A DNA stretch of 11,525 nucleotides from Clostridia bacterium (GTDB taxonomy: Bacteria > Bacillota_A > Clostridia > Oscillospirales > CAG-272). Position 1 is the stretch's first letter. The number at the start of each line of letters is the position of its first letter. Where the stretch lies: the NCBI GenBank assembly GCA_017529175.1, contig JAFXNX010000181.1:1-11525 (forward strand), given 5' to 3'. The notes under the pieces are model-generated. The model ran no database searches, was not told where the DNA came from, and was given only the letters and a program-made list of their open reading frames with translations. Positions 1 through 9,200 of this stretch are shown piece after piece. A program made the translations under genes and the position numbers.

Positions 1-30
1 GATCCGCCGCTTTGTATGTGCGGTTTTCTT

Positions 31-2808
31 TCAGCTTTGCGGTCCGAAGACGACGTCCCAGCCGCCGACGTAATAACGCCTTATCAGCGTTGCGTCTTTG
101 AGGTTCACGACGCCGTCGCAGTTGACGTCTGCTGTCGCAATATCGAGATCGACTCCCCAGCCGCCGACGTAGTAACGCCTTATCAGCGTCGCGTCTTTCA
201 GGTTGACGACTCCGTCGCTGTTTACGTCGCCGTAAAGGACGCCCGGCTCTACGGGCTCTAAATCTATCGTATAGAATGCGATAAGGTCTTGAGTCATCCA
301 GGTGTAATCCTCGCTGAGATACTCATCCGAACCGTTGATAAGTACCGTCGGCGTATGATGAGAATCGAAGCAGTATCCGTCTTTGGGTGTGAAATTAAAG
401 ACTAAGAAGTACGTTTTGCCCGCTTCAAAGCCGGTAGCATGGTCATAGTAGCTGCTGTTATCATACCAGTAGATATTGTTGACGCTATACGGAGCGTCTT
501 CGGGAATTGTGACAGTTGCGAGATTATCGCTTGCGGTCTGTCCGATTTTCGGAACTGTAAAGCCGCTTGCGGAAACGCTGTCGATAGGTATCAGCGCTGC
601 TGCGGGTACGGTGGACAAGAACACTGTGTTCTTCGAGACGGAAGTGCCCGGACCGACAAGATCGTTCAATTCGTTCACGGCGAGGGATGTGGCGTCAGAA
701 AACTCAAACCCGGGCGCCGCGTTTATCTGCGCGCGCAGGGAATAGATCTCACCTTCCTTGAACGTTTCATTATCCTCCATCATCCTGCCCTGCGTTTCGT
801 TGTACCAGTACCAGTCTGCAATTTCATATGTGCTGTCTTCATAGGGACATTCCGGAGCGGAAAGCTCGTTGGGAGTATCCCCGGCAACTGCAAATTCCGT
901 GACATACATATTGACTGCCGGTATAATATCGACCGGTCCCGTGTAAGACGGGAAATGAGGCACAGTCCAGACGTAAAGGCATCCGTCGTAGTTCAGATAG
1001 GTATGCTCAAAGTCTACCTCATCAGCGCTTCCGTTGATGAGGATCACGGTCTCTTCCGTGAACGTGTATCCTTCATCCGGATAGAATTCCATACAGACAG
1101 AATAGAATTTACCTTTTTCAAAGACGTCGGAATCGTCAAGAAATGTCTCGTCGGTATCGCAGACCCACTTTTTGTCCGAAAAATGATAATGATCTTCATA
1201 AGCGACAGTGGGAAGAGGCGTCTCGCCTGCTGTTTTTCCGGCTTCGGGCGTGACGTACCCGTTTATGTTTACAACCGAAACGGGGATCGCTGTTGCCATG
1301 TTTATCGAGAAGCAGTACAGATCTCCGTGTCCCAAACGCGTATAGCTGTCGTCAACGTAAGCTTCCGATCCGCTTAAGTAAATCGTCAAATAGCCGTCGT
1401 CGAAATAACTGCTGTCGTCGGGACCGATGATCAAAGATAAGTAGTATTCCACGTTTTCTTCGAACACGTCAGAGTCATCGAGAGGATACTCGTCGGAAGC
1501 TCTGTGCCACGACTTTTGCTTTATATAATACGGAGCGCCGTCCGGTGCGGTGATATCGGCAAGGTTATCCGCGGCGCTCTGTCCCGCTATCGGGATTTCA
1601 AAACCGTAAATTTCAACTTCCTCGATCAGGCGCGGCGTCGATTCAATGTTTATCGTGATACAATGAAGTTCGTTGTATGACACAACGCTCGTTGCCTCGT
1701 TGTTGACGAGATCTTCGATGCCGTTTAAATATACACCGTAATTACTCTTGTTGAACCGGTATCCGATCACGGTCTTGATGCACAACTCTAAATAATACTC
1801 GCATCCTTTTTCAAAGACTTCGTAATTGCCGAGCATATGGTCGTCTGATGCGCGATACCAGTGTGCGCTTTCGATATAGTACGGAACATCTTCAGGAACG
1901 ACAAGAAGCGAGGCGCTCTCTCCTGCGGTCATACCGATCCCGAGATTCGAAAGTCCGCCTATATATACGTCTGAAACGTATCCGGAGCCGGATTCTCTCG
2001 GAGCAAAGAGATCCGAGAAACAATTCAGCGCGCCCTCGGAGGTCACTTTCGTGGCGGCGCTGTTGACTAAGACGTCGTTTCCTTCGATATAAACCACAGG
2101 CAGATCGGCGCTGTCGAAATAAAATCCTTCAAGGGGTTCTATTATAAACGAGATATAATACATCGCACCCTCGGTGTCGGAAAACACGTCGATCGGTTTC
2201 ATCGCCGTATCCGAAGGATAATTGACGCGCCAGTGCGTCGTTCTCGCGCTAAGCACTACGCGATACCCCGCGCCTTCGGGCGCGGAAAGAGTCGCAAGGT
2301 TGTCAAGCGTCGGCTGTCCGACTTCCGGCATCATAAATCCGAGGATGTTAACGGCTTTTATCTGCGTAGGTTCCGAAGGGGAAGACGCAGTCTCTCTTTT
2401 GGTGAAAAAACATATGTTATCACCGATAAAAGAGTAATAAGGAGAGACGTTATCCGTGCTTCCGTTCACTTTGACTGCCGCTGCGGGAGCAAACTCAAAG
2501 CCGGCTTTCGGTGCAACGGATACGCACAGCTGATAATCATTTCCGAGCTTGAATACGTCGGTGTCATACATTGTTTCGTTATCGGTGCTGTTGAACCAGT
2601 AGCACGCGGAGATCGTATAATCTGCGTCAGGCATGGTGTACGGCTCGGCAAGATCGCACGGCATGAGTCCCGCTGTGGGGAATCGGTCGACTGCAACGTT
2701 GATCTCCGATATCGTGACTTTGTCACCGGCTAATGCGCCGAATGGCAAGATGCCGAACAGCATTACCGCCGCGAGAAACAGACTTATGAAATACTTGAAG
2801 TTTTTCAT
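31..2808 (-). CDS. DocA: secreted seven-module protein with C-terminal dockerin
   Basis: 925 residues. A signal peptide (hydrophobic about 8-24, ALA|G cleavage site after residue 27) is followed by seven divergent modules at roughly 33-137, 149-270, 278-392, 395-508, 510-620, 629-736 and 741-850. Most share a central Trp, an F-x-x-G-x-x-Y motif, a G-[YF]-x-F motif and a V-N-G-like turn, suggesting a beta-sandwich; I do not recognise a named family. Residues 859-921 are a type I-like dockerin: two calcium loops (DVNSDGVVNLKD and DVNCDGVVNLKD), each followed by ATLIRRYYVGGW. Dockerins bind cohesins on scaffoldins, so the protein is probably exported and docked, not wall-anchored by itself. No catalytic module is seen. 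The ATG is set by AAGGAG (2815-2820) and the signal peptide right after it. Its own promoter lies at 2843-2871. The downstream end is cut by the window; only a weak CCGC/GCGG hairpin (7-23) is visible there. Confidence 0.9.
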   Translation of the reverse strand: MKNFKYFISLFLAAVMLFGILPFGALAGDKVTISEINVAVDRFPTAGLMPCDLAEPYTMPDADYTISACYWFNSTDNETMYDTDVFKLGNDYQLCVSVAPKAGFEFAPAAAVKVNGSTDNVSPYYSFIGDNICFFTKRETASSPSEPTQIKAVNILGFMMPEVGQPTLDNLATLSAPEGAGYRVVLSARTTHWRVNYPSDTAMKPIDVFSDTEGAMYYISFIIEPLEGFYFDSADLPVVYIEGNDVLVNSAATKVTSEGALNCFSDLFAPRESGSGYVSDVYIGGLSNLGIGMTAGESASLLVVPEDVPYYIESAHWYRASDDHMLGNYEVFEKGCEYYLELCIKTVIGYRFNKSNYGVYLNGIEDLVNNEATSVVSYNELHCITINIESTPRLIEEVEIYGFEIPIAGQSAADNLADITAPDGAPYYIKQKSWHRASDEYPLDDSDVFEENVEYYLSLIIGPDDSSYFDDGYLTIYLSGSEAYVDDSYTRLGHGDLYCFSINMATAIPVSVVNINGYVTPEAGKTAGETPLPTVAYEDHYHFSDKKWVCDTDETFLDDSDVFEKGKFYSVCMEFYPDEGYTFTEETVILINGSADEVDFEHTYLNYDGCLYVWTVPHFPSYTGPVDIIPAVNMYVTEFAVAGDTPNELSAPECPYEDSTYEIADWYWYNETQGRMMEDNETFKEGEIYSLRAQINAAPGFEFSDATSLAVNELNDLVGPGTSVSKNTVFLSTVPAAALIPIDSVSASGFTVPKIGQTASDNLATVTIPEDAPYSVNNIYWYDNSSYYDHATGFEAGKTYFLVFNFTPKDGYCFDSHHTPTVLINGSDEYLSEDYTWMTQDLIAFYTIDLEPVEPGVLYGDVNSDGVVNLKDATLIRRYYVGGWGVDLDIATADVNCDGVVNLKDATLIRRYYVGGWDVVFGPQS

Positions 2809-2917
2809 GATCTTCTCCTTGCGAGTTTTTGTTTATATAATAATTATCATACTTTTTGTTTAATTTTACAAGAGTATGTCGGAATATTTTAAAAAATATG
2901 AACGGCGGTCCCGGAAG
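2705..2917 (-). repeat. Duplicated 5' cassette of DocA (copy 1)
   Basis: This 213-bp block aligns without any gap to 4542-4754 ahead of DocB. It covers the codons for the signal peptide and first mature residues, the ribosome binding site, the promoter and the first arm of the upstream terminator. The coding and ribosome-site part (2705-2823) matches at 117 of 119 positions; the promoter part (2824-2900) at only about three quarters; the last 17 bp are identical. Confidence 0.9.
2843..2871 (-). promoter_or_regulatory. Predicted sigma-A promoter of DocA
   Basis: Minus-strand reading gives TTGTAA (2866-2871), a 17-bp spacer and GATAAT (2843-2848). The same TTGTAA-N17 arrangement occurs at the same distance upstream of DocB, where the -10 box is a perfect TATAAT. 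Conservation of both boxes within a spacer that has drifted supports the call. Confidence 0.65.
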
Positions 2918-2932
2918 AGGCGGGACCGCCGT
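2902..2932 (-). terminator. Intrinsic terminator of DocB
   Basis: A perfect 12-bp stem (ACGGCGGTCCCG paired with CGGGACCGCCGT, seven-base loop) lies 27 bp after the DocB stop. On the minus strand it is followed by TCATATTTTTT. It sits just upstream of the DocA promoter and insulates DocA from DocB. Confidence 0.88.
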
Positions 2933-2959
2933 GTGTATTTTACTGTTCTTTTATGATCG

Positions 2960-4645
2960 TTACTGCGGTCCGAGTACGGCGTCCCAGCCGCCGACGTAGT
3001 AACGCCTTATCAGCGTTGCGTCTTTGAGGTTGACGACGTCGTCGCAGTTCACGTCGGCGATCGTTTCGTCGAGCATGACGCTCCAGCCGCCGACGTAATA
3101 CCGTCTTATAAGCGTTGCGTCTTTAAGATTCACGACTCTGTCGCCGTTGACGTCGCCGTACAATACCGCATGTCTTGATATTGTCCAAATACCTGCGCCG
3201 TCCGGCGCGACGAACGAGAACTCGCTCTCGACGAGCTCTGAAAGACTGTTGACGGTCAAATACACGGAGTCATCGTATTCGAAACCCGGAACGGGTACCA
3301 CGCGTACGAAAAGCGAATAGGATTTATCCGCGGCGAATACTTCGTCAACGTCCACTGCGACGTGATCCGTGTCGTTGAACCAGTAGGATTCCGCGATCTC
3401 ATATCCGTATTGAGTATTGCACACGGGATCCGCAAGGTCTCCCGCGCGGACTCCGACTACGGGAAATTCGTTTACGTCGACGTTGATCGCAGATACTTTT
3501 TCTTTCTCGCCGAAATACAGCGCGTAATCCGGAACAGACCAAAGGCTGAAGGTCCCGTCGAAGTTGGCGCAGGTGAAATTTGTATCTACAAGATCCGCGC
3601 CGCCGTTGATCATTGCCGTTGTGGAATCGGTGAAAGTATAACCTTCCTTCGGTTTCAGCTCGACGCAGATCGAATACTTTTTGCCTTTTACGAATACGTC
3701 GTCGGGCTCGAGATATTCGGAATCTGTTTCATCGAACCAACCCTTAAAAGCGATCTCATACGGCAGTTCGACAAAGACCGTTGGGTATTGCGCATTTTTT
3801 GCCGCCATACCGACCGTCGGCGGAATGAAACCGCCTATTTCGGCGCTTGAGATGACCTCAAGAGGAGAGAATTCCACCGTGAAGAAGCTGAGCGTTCCGT
3901 CGTCGAGGACGAACGTGTATTCTTTATCTATGTAATCGTCTGTTCCGTTCATATATACGTCCGGGGCGTTATCGCCGTCGAAACAGTAATCGTCGTTCGG
4001 CGCGAGACGGACTACCAGATAGTATTTCTTTCCCGCCTCAAATTTGTCGTCGTCGTTGAGTTCTCCCGCAACGCATCTCCAGTAGATCTCGGATATATGA
4101 TAATTTGCGTCGGGATCAAGTTCGATATTCTTAAGATTATCTCCCGCGGTCTGGCCTATTCTCGGAACACAAAGACCGTCAATACTCACGTCGTCCGTGA
4201 TCGCCTGCAGGACTGCAGGTTTCGACATAGTCCACAAATAACCGCCGTTTTCCTCAAAGCTGTAAAACGGCCATAACTGTTCCGTCGTTCCGTTGACGGT
4301 GACGCTCATTTCGCCGGAGAACTTATGGTCGTCCGTCGGCTTGAGATATACGTAGAGACGGTACGTATGATCTTTTGCAAAAGGTTCGAATTCCGATACG
4401 GTGTGATTTTCATAACCCCAAGAGTCGTCATACCAGTACCACGTTTCGATGTAATATCCGCAGTTTTCGTCCACGTAGGGCGCCGGTATATCGAACATAG
4501 TAAGTCCGATAAAGGGATATTCATCGACCTTTACGTCGATTTCCGATATCGTGACTTTGTCACCGGCAAATGCGTCGAATGGCAAGATGCCGAACAGCAT
4601 TACCGCCGCGAGAAACAGACTTATGAAATACTTGAAGTTTTTCAT
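2960..4645 (-). CDS. DocB: secreted four-module protein with C-terminal dockerin, paralogue of DocA
   Basis: 561 residues. The first 23 residues are identical to DocA, with an AFA|G cleavage site after residue 27. Four modules of the DocA type follow at about 33-143, 150-262, 266-373 and 384-492, with the same W, F-x-x-G/D-x-x-Y and G-[YF]-x-[FY] landmarks. By eye, module 2 is closest to DocA module 7, module 3 to DocA module 5 and module 4 to DocA module 6, so the order is permuted. The dockerin (496-558) has loops DVNGDRVVNLKD and DVNCDDVVNLKD; both lack the glycine usual at loop position 6, though the calcium-ligand positions are intact. The start is fixed by AAGGAG (4652-4657). The gene has its own promoter and a strong terminator, so it is probably monocistronic. 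A non-catalytic docked surface protein is the likely role; the ligand is unknown. Confidence 0.9.
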   Translation of the reverse strand: MKNFKYFISLFLAAVMLFGILPFDAFAGDKVTISEIDVKVDEYPFIGLTMFDIPAPYVDENCGYYIETWYWYDDSWGYENHTVSEFEPFAKDHTYRLYVYLKPTDDHKFSGEMSVTVNGTTEQLWPFYSFEENGGYLWTMSKPAVLQAITDDVSIDGLCVPRIGQTAGDNLKNIELDPDANYHISEIYWRCVAGELNDDDKFEAGKKYYLVVRLAPNDDYCFDGDNAPDVYMNGTDDYIDKEYTFVLDDGTLSFFTVEFSPLEVISSAEIGGFIPPTVGMAAKNAQYPTVFVELPYEIAFKGWFDETDSEYLEPDDVFVKGKKYSICVELKPKEGYTFTDSTTAMINGGADLVDTNFTCANFDGTFSLWSVPDYALYFGEKEKVSAINVDVNEFPVVGVRAGDLADPVCNTQYGYEIAESYWFNDTDHVAVDVDEVFAADKSYSLFVRVVPVPGFEYDDSVYLTVNSLSELVESEFSFVAPDGAGIWTISRHAVLYGDVNGDRVVNLKDATLIRRYYVGGWSVMLDETIADVNCDDVVNLKDATLIRRYYVGGWDAVLGPQ

Positions 4646-4754
4646 GATCTTCTCCTTGCGTATTTATGATTATGTTTTAATTATAATACTTCTTGCCGTA
4701 TTTTACAATAGTATGTCAAAATATTTTGAATAATATGAACGGCGGTCCCGGAAG
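4542..4754 (-). repeat. Duplicated 5' cassette of DocB (copy 2)
   Basis: Partner of 2705-2917 at a constant offset of 1837 bp. The two coding-side differences fall in codons 24 and 26 of the signal peptide (Gly-Ala-Leu-Ala in DocA, Asp-Ala-Phe-Ala in DocB), so both change the protein and no silent difference is seen across the first 23 codons. Confidence 0.9.
4680..4708 (-). promoter_or_regulatory. Predicted sigma-A promoter of DocB
   Basis: Minus-strand TTGTAA (4703-4708), 17-bp spacer, TATAAT (4680-4685), located 35 bp before the DocB start. A TTGACA further upstream (about 4716-4721) is too far from this -10 box; the DocA copy has CCGACA there, so TTGTAA is the more likely -35. Confidence 0.72.
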
Positions 4755-4768
4755 ATCCGAAACCGCCG
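4740..4768 (-). terminator. Degenerate terminator of the DocD-DocC operon
   Basis: The outer stem CGGCGGT/ACCGCCG (7 bp) and an inner CGGA/TCCG stem are separated by a mismatched two-base internal loop; the tail on the minus strand is TCATATTATTC, poorer in T than its relative. The segment from 4738 matches 2901-2917 base for base, so it derives from the same terminator. Some read-through into DocB is plausible. Confidence 0.6.
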
Positions 4769-4784
4769 CGCTTATTGATAAAGA

Positions 4785-6209
4785 TCATTGCGGTCCGAGG
4801 ACGACTCCCCAGCCGCCGACGTAGTAACGCCTTATCAGCGTCGCGTCTTTAAGATTGACAACTCCGTCGCAGTTTACGTCCGCAACAGTTATGTCGAGAG
4901 TGACGCCCCAGCCGCCGACGTAATAACGTCTTATAAGCGTTGCGTCTTTAAGATTGACGACTCCGTCGCTGTTCACGTCGCCGTATTTGACATTTTGCAC
5001 CGAGATCGTAACGTTTGTCGCAACGCCTCCGCTTTTGTTTTCGATCCTGCCCCCCGAGATCTTCGCGCCGTCCGGTGATGTGATCGCGCTGCCCTCAAGG
5101 GTAATGCCGCCGTTGAAGTCGCGGATCGCTCCGCTCTCGCCCGACGCGTGAACGTTACTGTTCCGGATTATCAGCTTTTCTCCCGACGGGTTTCCCGTGA
5201 TACCGTACAGAGCGCTGACGTCAACGTCCGTACCGTCGATCGTTACGGTCGCGCCGCTCTTCGCGTATATGCCGCAGCTGTTCGCCACGAGAGTCAGCCT
5301 GTTCAGTCCCGCGATCGAAAGATCCGCTTCTGTGACTATAGCAGCATACCCGCAGTTCAGCGTTACGTTTTTCGTTGCGGCGACGGTAAGACCTTTGATC
5401 TTGTTATCGATCATCGTTGCAGATGTGTATGTAAAACCTGATTTTACGATGAGAATATTGTTTTTAATGTCGTAAGAAAACACTCCGTTGCCGAGAATGT
5501 CCGGCGCATTGTAAGAATTGACCTGCTTTCCTGCAACCTTCAGATCGAATTTCGGGGCGATGATAACTTCATTTGCCACGTTCTCGTTTTTGTCGACGAT
5601 CGTAGTATTATTATATACGCGTCCGCCTTCTGGTTTTACGATCTCGCATCCTTCGAGGGTGATCTCTTCAAAGAACGAGAATCCGTAGTCCTTTTCTTTG
5701 ACGTTGAGAAAGCTGTTTTTAATAATTATCTTTTCGCCTTTGCTGTCGCCCGTGATACCGTAACTGCAATTTGTTTCGATTTCCGCGTTGTATACAGTCA
5801 ATACCGCGCCGCCGCTGAGGTAGATCGCGGCGTCGCCACCGATCAGCGTCAGTTTTCCGGGACCTGTAATCGTAAAATCCCGGTCGGCGTAGACCGTGGC
5901 GTATTTTCCGGAGTTGAGAGTCGCGTCGCATTCAACGTATATCGTCAGACCGTCTTTCCGAAGACGCAACATATTATTATCGCCGGTGAGACTGCCCCTG
6001 ATTTTAAGCGTATTTGTACCGGGGGAATATGAAAACAAGCCGTCACCGAAAATGTCGGAGGCGTTCTCGGACGTCACTTTCGTAAGTCCGACATAAAAGC
6101 CGTAATCGACCGGGGCGCCTTTTTCACCGTTTGTCGCGGCCGACGTCGCAGTAAGGAGCGATGTCAAAAGCAAAAATGTAAGAAGAAATGAAGCAAGCTT
6201 CTTTTTCAT
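4785..6209 (-). CDS. DocC: secreted beta-helix-like protein with C-terminal dockerin
   Basis: 474 residues. Signal peptide with hydrophobic core about 5-20 and cleavage near TSA|A (24-25). Two homologous units, about 35-217 and 222-404, each open with a pattern like V-G-x-x-V-x-S-x-N-A-x-D-I-x-G-[DN]-G-x-F-S-Y, then short strand repeats such as the ITG-x-x-x-GEK-[IL]-IIKN/IIRN segment. This looks like a right-handed parallel beta-helix, similar to extracellular carbohydrate-binding helices of Firmicutes (Cthe_2159 type, PF14262); that family assignment is tentative. Residues 409-464 are a dockerin with loops DVNSDGVVNLKD and DVNCDGVVNLKD. No lyase or hydrolase active site can be pointed to. 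The gene begins 27 bp after the DocD stop with GGAGA at 6218-6222 and no promoter between, so it is the distal gene of the DocD-DocC operon. A degenerate terminator follows at 4740-4768. Confidence 0.88.
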   Translation of the reverse strand: MKKKLASFLLTFLLLTSLLTATSAATNGEKGAPVDYGFYVGLTKVTSENASDIFGDGLFSYSPGTNTLKIRGSLTGDNNMLRLRKDGLTIYVECDATLNSGKYATVYADRDFTITGPGKLTLIGGDAAIYLSGGAVLTVYNAEIETNCSYGITGDSKGEKIIIKNSFLNVKEKDYGFSFFEEITLEGCEIVKPEGGRVYNNTTIVDKNENVANEVIIAPKFDLKVAGKQVNSYNAPDILGNGVFSYDIKNNILIVKSGFTYTSATMIDNKIKGLTVAATKNVTLNCGYAAIVTEADLSIAGLNRLTLVANSCGIYAKSGATVTIDGTDVDVSALYGITGNPSGEKLIIRNSNVHASGESGAIRDFNGGITLEGSAITSPDGAKISGGRIENKSGGVATNVTISVQNVKYGDVNSDGVVNLKDATLIRRYYVGGWGVTLDITVADVNCDGVVNLKDATLIRRYYVGGWGVVLGPQ

Positions 6210-6236
6210 TTATCTTTTCTCCATTAAGTATACCGC

Positions 6237-9200
6237 TCAGCTCTGCGGTCCGAGTATGACCCCCCAACCGCCGACGTAGTAACGTCTTATCAGAGTCGCG
6301 TCCTTGAGATTTACAGCGTTGTCGCAGTTTACGTCTGCAATGATAGTGTCGAGCGTGACTCCCCAACCGGCTACGTAGTAACGTCTTACCAGCGTTGCGT
6401 CTTTAAGGTTCACGACGCCGTCGCTGTTCACGTCTCCGTACGTTACGACCTTCAAAGTGGGTTTTATTCTGATATACCGGCAGGCAGATTCGTGTACTCC
6501 ACCGGAAACGTTTACGCCGACAGACGGCGCGTACGGAGCCGTATGCTCATTCATCTTGAGAATCATCAAATCGTAAGAATGAGATGAAAACTCAACGTCG
6601 TACGTGTCCATCGCGGCGGCGTTGGATTCCGCTTCGCACACAAGTTCCGCGCCGTCTTTGATTGTAAGATCGCCGCAGGTGAGCGCGGGATAGTCGACCG
6701 CGCCGCCCGAACTGCAGGCGCGGCAGAAAAGATCCGCGTCGTCTTCCAATGACAGAGCCGAACGGCTGAGTCCGGATCCCAAGAGGACAGCTCCGAATAA
6801 GCCCTTGAATGTCACGTCCGCGTTGTCTTTGATACTGACGGGGGACAAGCTGACGAGTCCGAAGCATTTGTTGTACTGAACGTCTACCGTCAACGATCCG
6901 TCTCCGTAAAACGCGACCTCGTGACCTGCCGCAATATGGATCCCGTCGGCTTCTGCATACTTATTAAGGCTGCTCGAGCCGCGAAGAACGATATTTATAT
7001 CTTCTTCAATACATATCTGAGCATTATTGTTACCGTCGTTGTGATAATCGTTCCTTGTGAAGTTGAAATCATTGAACACGAGCGTGGGACGGTCTTGTCC
7101 GTAATCGAATTTATAATCCTCCGCGACGTATTCGCCCGCTTTAAAATACTGTACCGAGCCGCCGTCACCAAGCACGTCGTGCCTGCTTCTGTGGCCGATT
7201 TTTGAGTGACCGATATATACGTTGTAGAACTTGTCGTTTATCTCGAAATCGGTCCAGAAGCTATTGCCGCTTTGCGACGCGGAAACGCTGTTGATATATA
7301 AGGTTTTTGTCTTTTCAAGGCCCTTGTCGATAACGCCCGGCTTCGGATAGAGCGTTATGTGCGCGCGGTATTTGACGCCGCTGACGAAAAGACGGTTCGG
7401 GTGCATTGCCGAAAAATGTCCGGGCTCATCTTCATACTGCCATATAAGCTCGTAATCATACAAATCGGTTTTGTCAAAGATCACCGTATGATCAGGGAGA
7501 GCGTTTACTTCCGGCTCTATGATCGTGAGATTCAGACTGTCGCTCGATACGTCGGTTTTAAGCTCGTATCTTGATTTTATATAAGGTCCGCTGAGGGTGC
7601 AGTTCATCTGATTCTGTGAGAGCGTCATGCCTTGGGTGACTGACGAGCGCTCCACTCCGTCCGAATAAGGACGCGCCGACGAGGCGAAGAACTCTTTAAA
7701 AAAATTGAGAGACGCGATCTCGCCGTGATCGGAGATATAGTCGTAAGGAAGCGATACGTAGTACACTAAGATCTTTTCGCTTGTCGATTCGTTGTACACC
7801 CTGAAATTCCTGAGTGTCGGAAATACTTTTCCGTCGTCTGGATATTTTGAATCGATCTGAATAGCTTCCTTACCGGATGCGCGCAAAGTACCTCCGAAAA
7901 ATCCGAACTCTTCCTTCCCGAGCTCGATATAAGCCGGTCTTTCGGCAATAAGCTCGCCCCCGTAAGTTCTTATCCCGCTTCCGTAATACGCATAGCTTAC
8001 TTTATTCGATGCTTTTTCAGTCAAATTGCTGATGATCCCGGCGTTTACCGTGACATCTCCTCCGAGGACAGAGGTTCTGTTGTATACGTTGGGCCCGCTT
8101 TCCGTTTTACCGGTATATTTATAGTCGATCCTTCCTTTGACCCAAGATGAAGTCGCAGTATCGAACCTTGTCGAGTCGCTGATCGTAAATCTACCGTCAG
8201 TACCCGCAATAAATATCCTCGGTCTGTCTTTTACGTCGCTGTAAGCAACGGTGTCGGTACAGGACAAGGTGTATCCCGCAAGGTCGATCTCGACGTCGGC
8301 GCTGTTTGTTCGAAGTTCAATATCGTTTGCCTCGTAGGTTATGTCGGCGCCGAGTTTTATATAGACCGTTTTATCCGGATCCCGCTTTGTGTCGATCACG
8401 CTTCGAAGTCCCGCAAAAGTTTTGGCGACGTAGGGATGATCCTTGTTCGTATACGTATTGTCTGCGCTCATGACGGTGCCGTAATATCCGTCCGCCGAAA
8501 CCATTATCGCAAGGAACGACGGGTCATAATTCACTTTTTCCGTCTCGTCGATAAAATCCCATTTGGACGTATAAGCCAACCACCTGACGGTAAGGATCTC
8601 GGGCGAGTAGGTGTTCAGATAATCGAGGTAACCCGTGTACGTGATCGATCTGTCGTCGTTTATTATTACCCTTCCTCCCGGGCGCGTGCTCGTAGAATAG
8701 GTGAACTCAAACAAACTGTGAGACGAACAAATATCTTCGTAGATGATCTCAGGGTAAGCGGTAACGGATATATAATACTTTTCGCCCGATCTGACGGTAT
8801 CGCTGAAATCGGCAAAATTGTCCTGCGTATTAACCTTTACGGTCTGAGAGCTGTTTTGCGGCCGGAGTGATATTTCATACCGGTATGCGCCGTCGACGCG
8901 GTCAAAGGTGAACATACCCGTGGCGGACAGATACCCGTTCTGAGGAACGTCGAGATATCTGTCGAACGGGGATACTATCTGCTTGAACGAATACGCTACC
9001 GTATCTCCGTAAAAATTCAGGACTTTCAACTCAACGGCAAAGATCGCCGCGTACGTACCGTTATTGCTCTCGTAAAACCATCTTTTGTCATATTCCCAGG
9101 AATGAGTCGACCCTTCATAATCCCCGTCTTTTACGACGATCTTGTTGACCTGATAACCCATTTTCATGTATTCTTTACGATCGGTTCTGTACTGATAGAA

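Noticed and set aside
1..30. Terminator of DocA
   Set aside because: Only a 4-bp CCGC/GCGG stem is visible and any T-tract would lie outside the window, so it cannot be supported.
439..1377. 312-codon open frame on the plus strand opposite DocA, and similar plus-strand frames opposite DocB, DocC and DocD
   Set aside because: They are shadows of the dockerin genes: no ribosome binding sites, unnatural composition, and the minus-strand frames carry recognisable signal peptides and dockerins.
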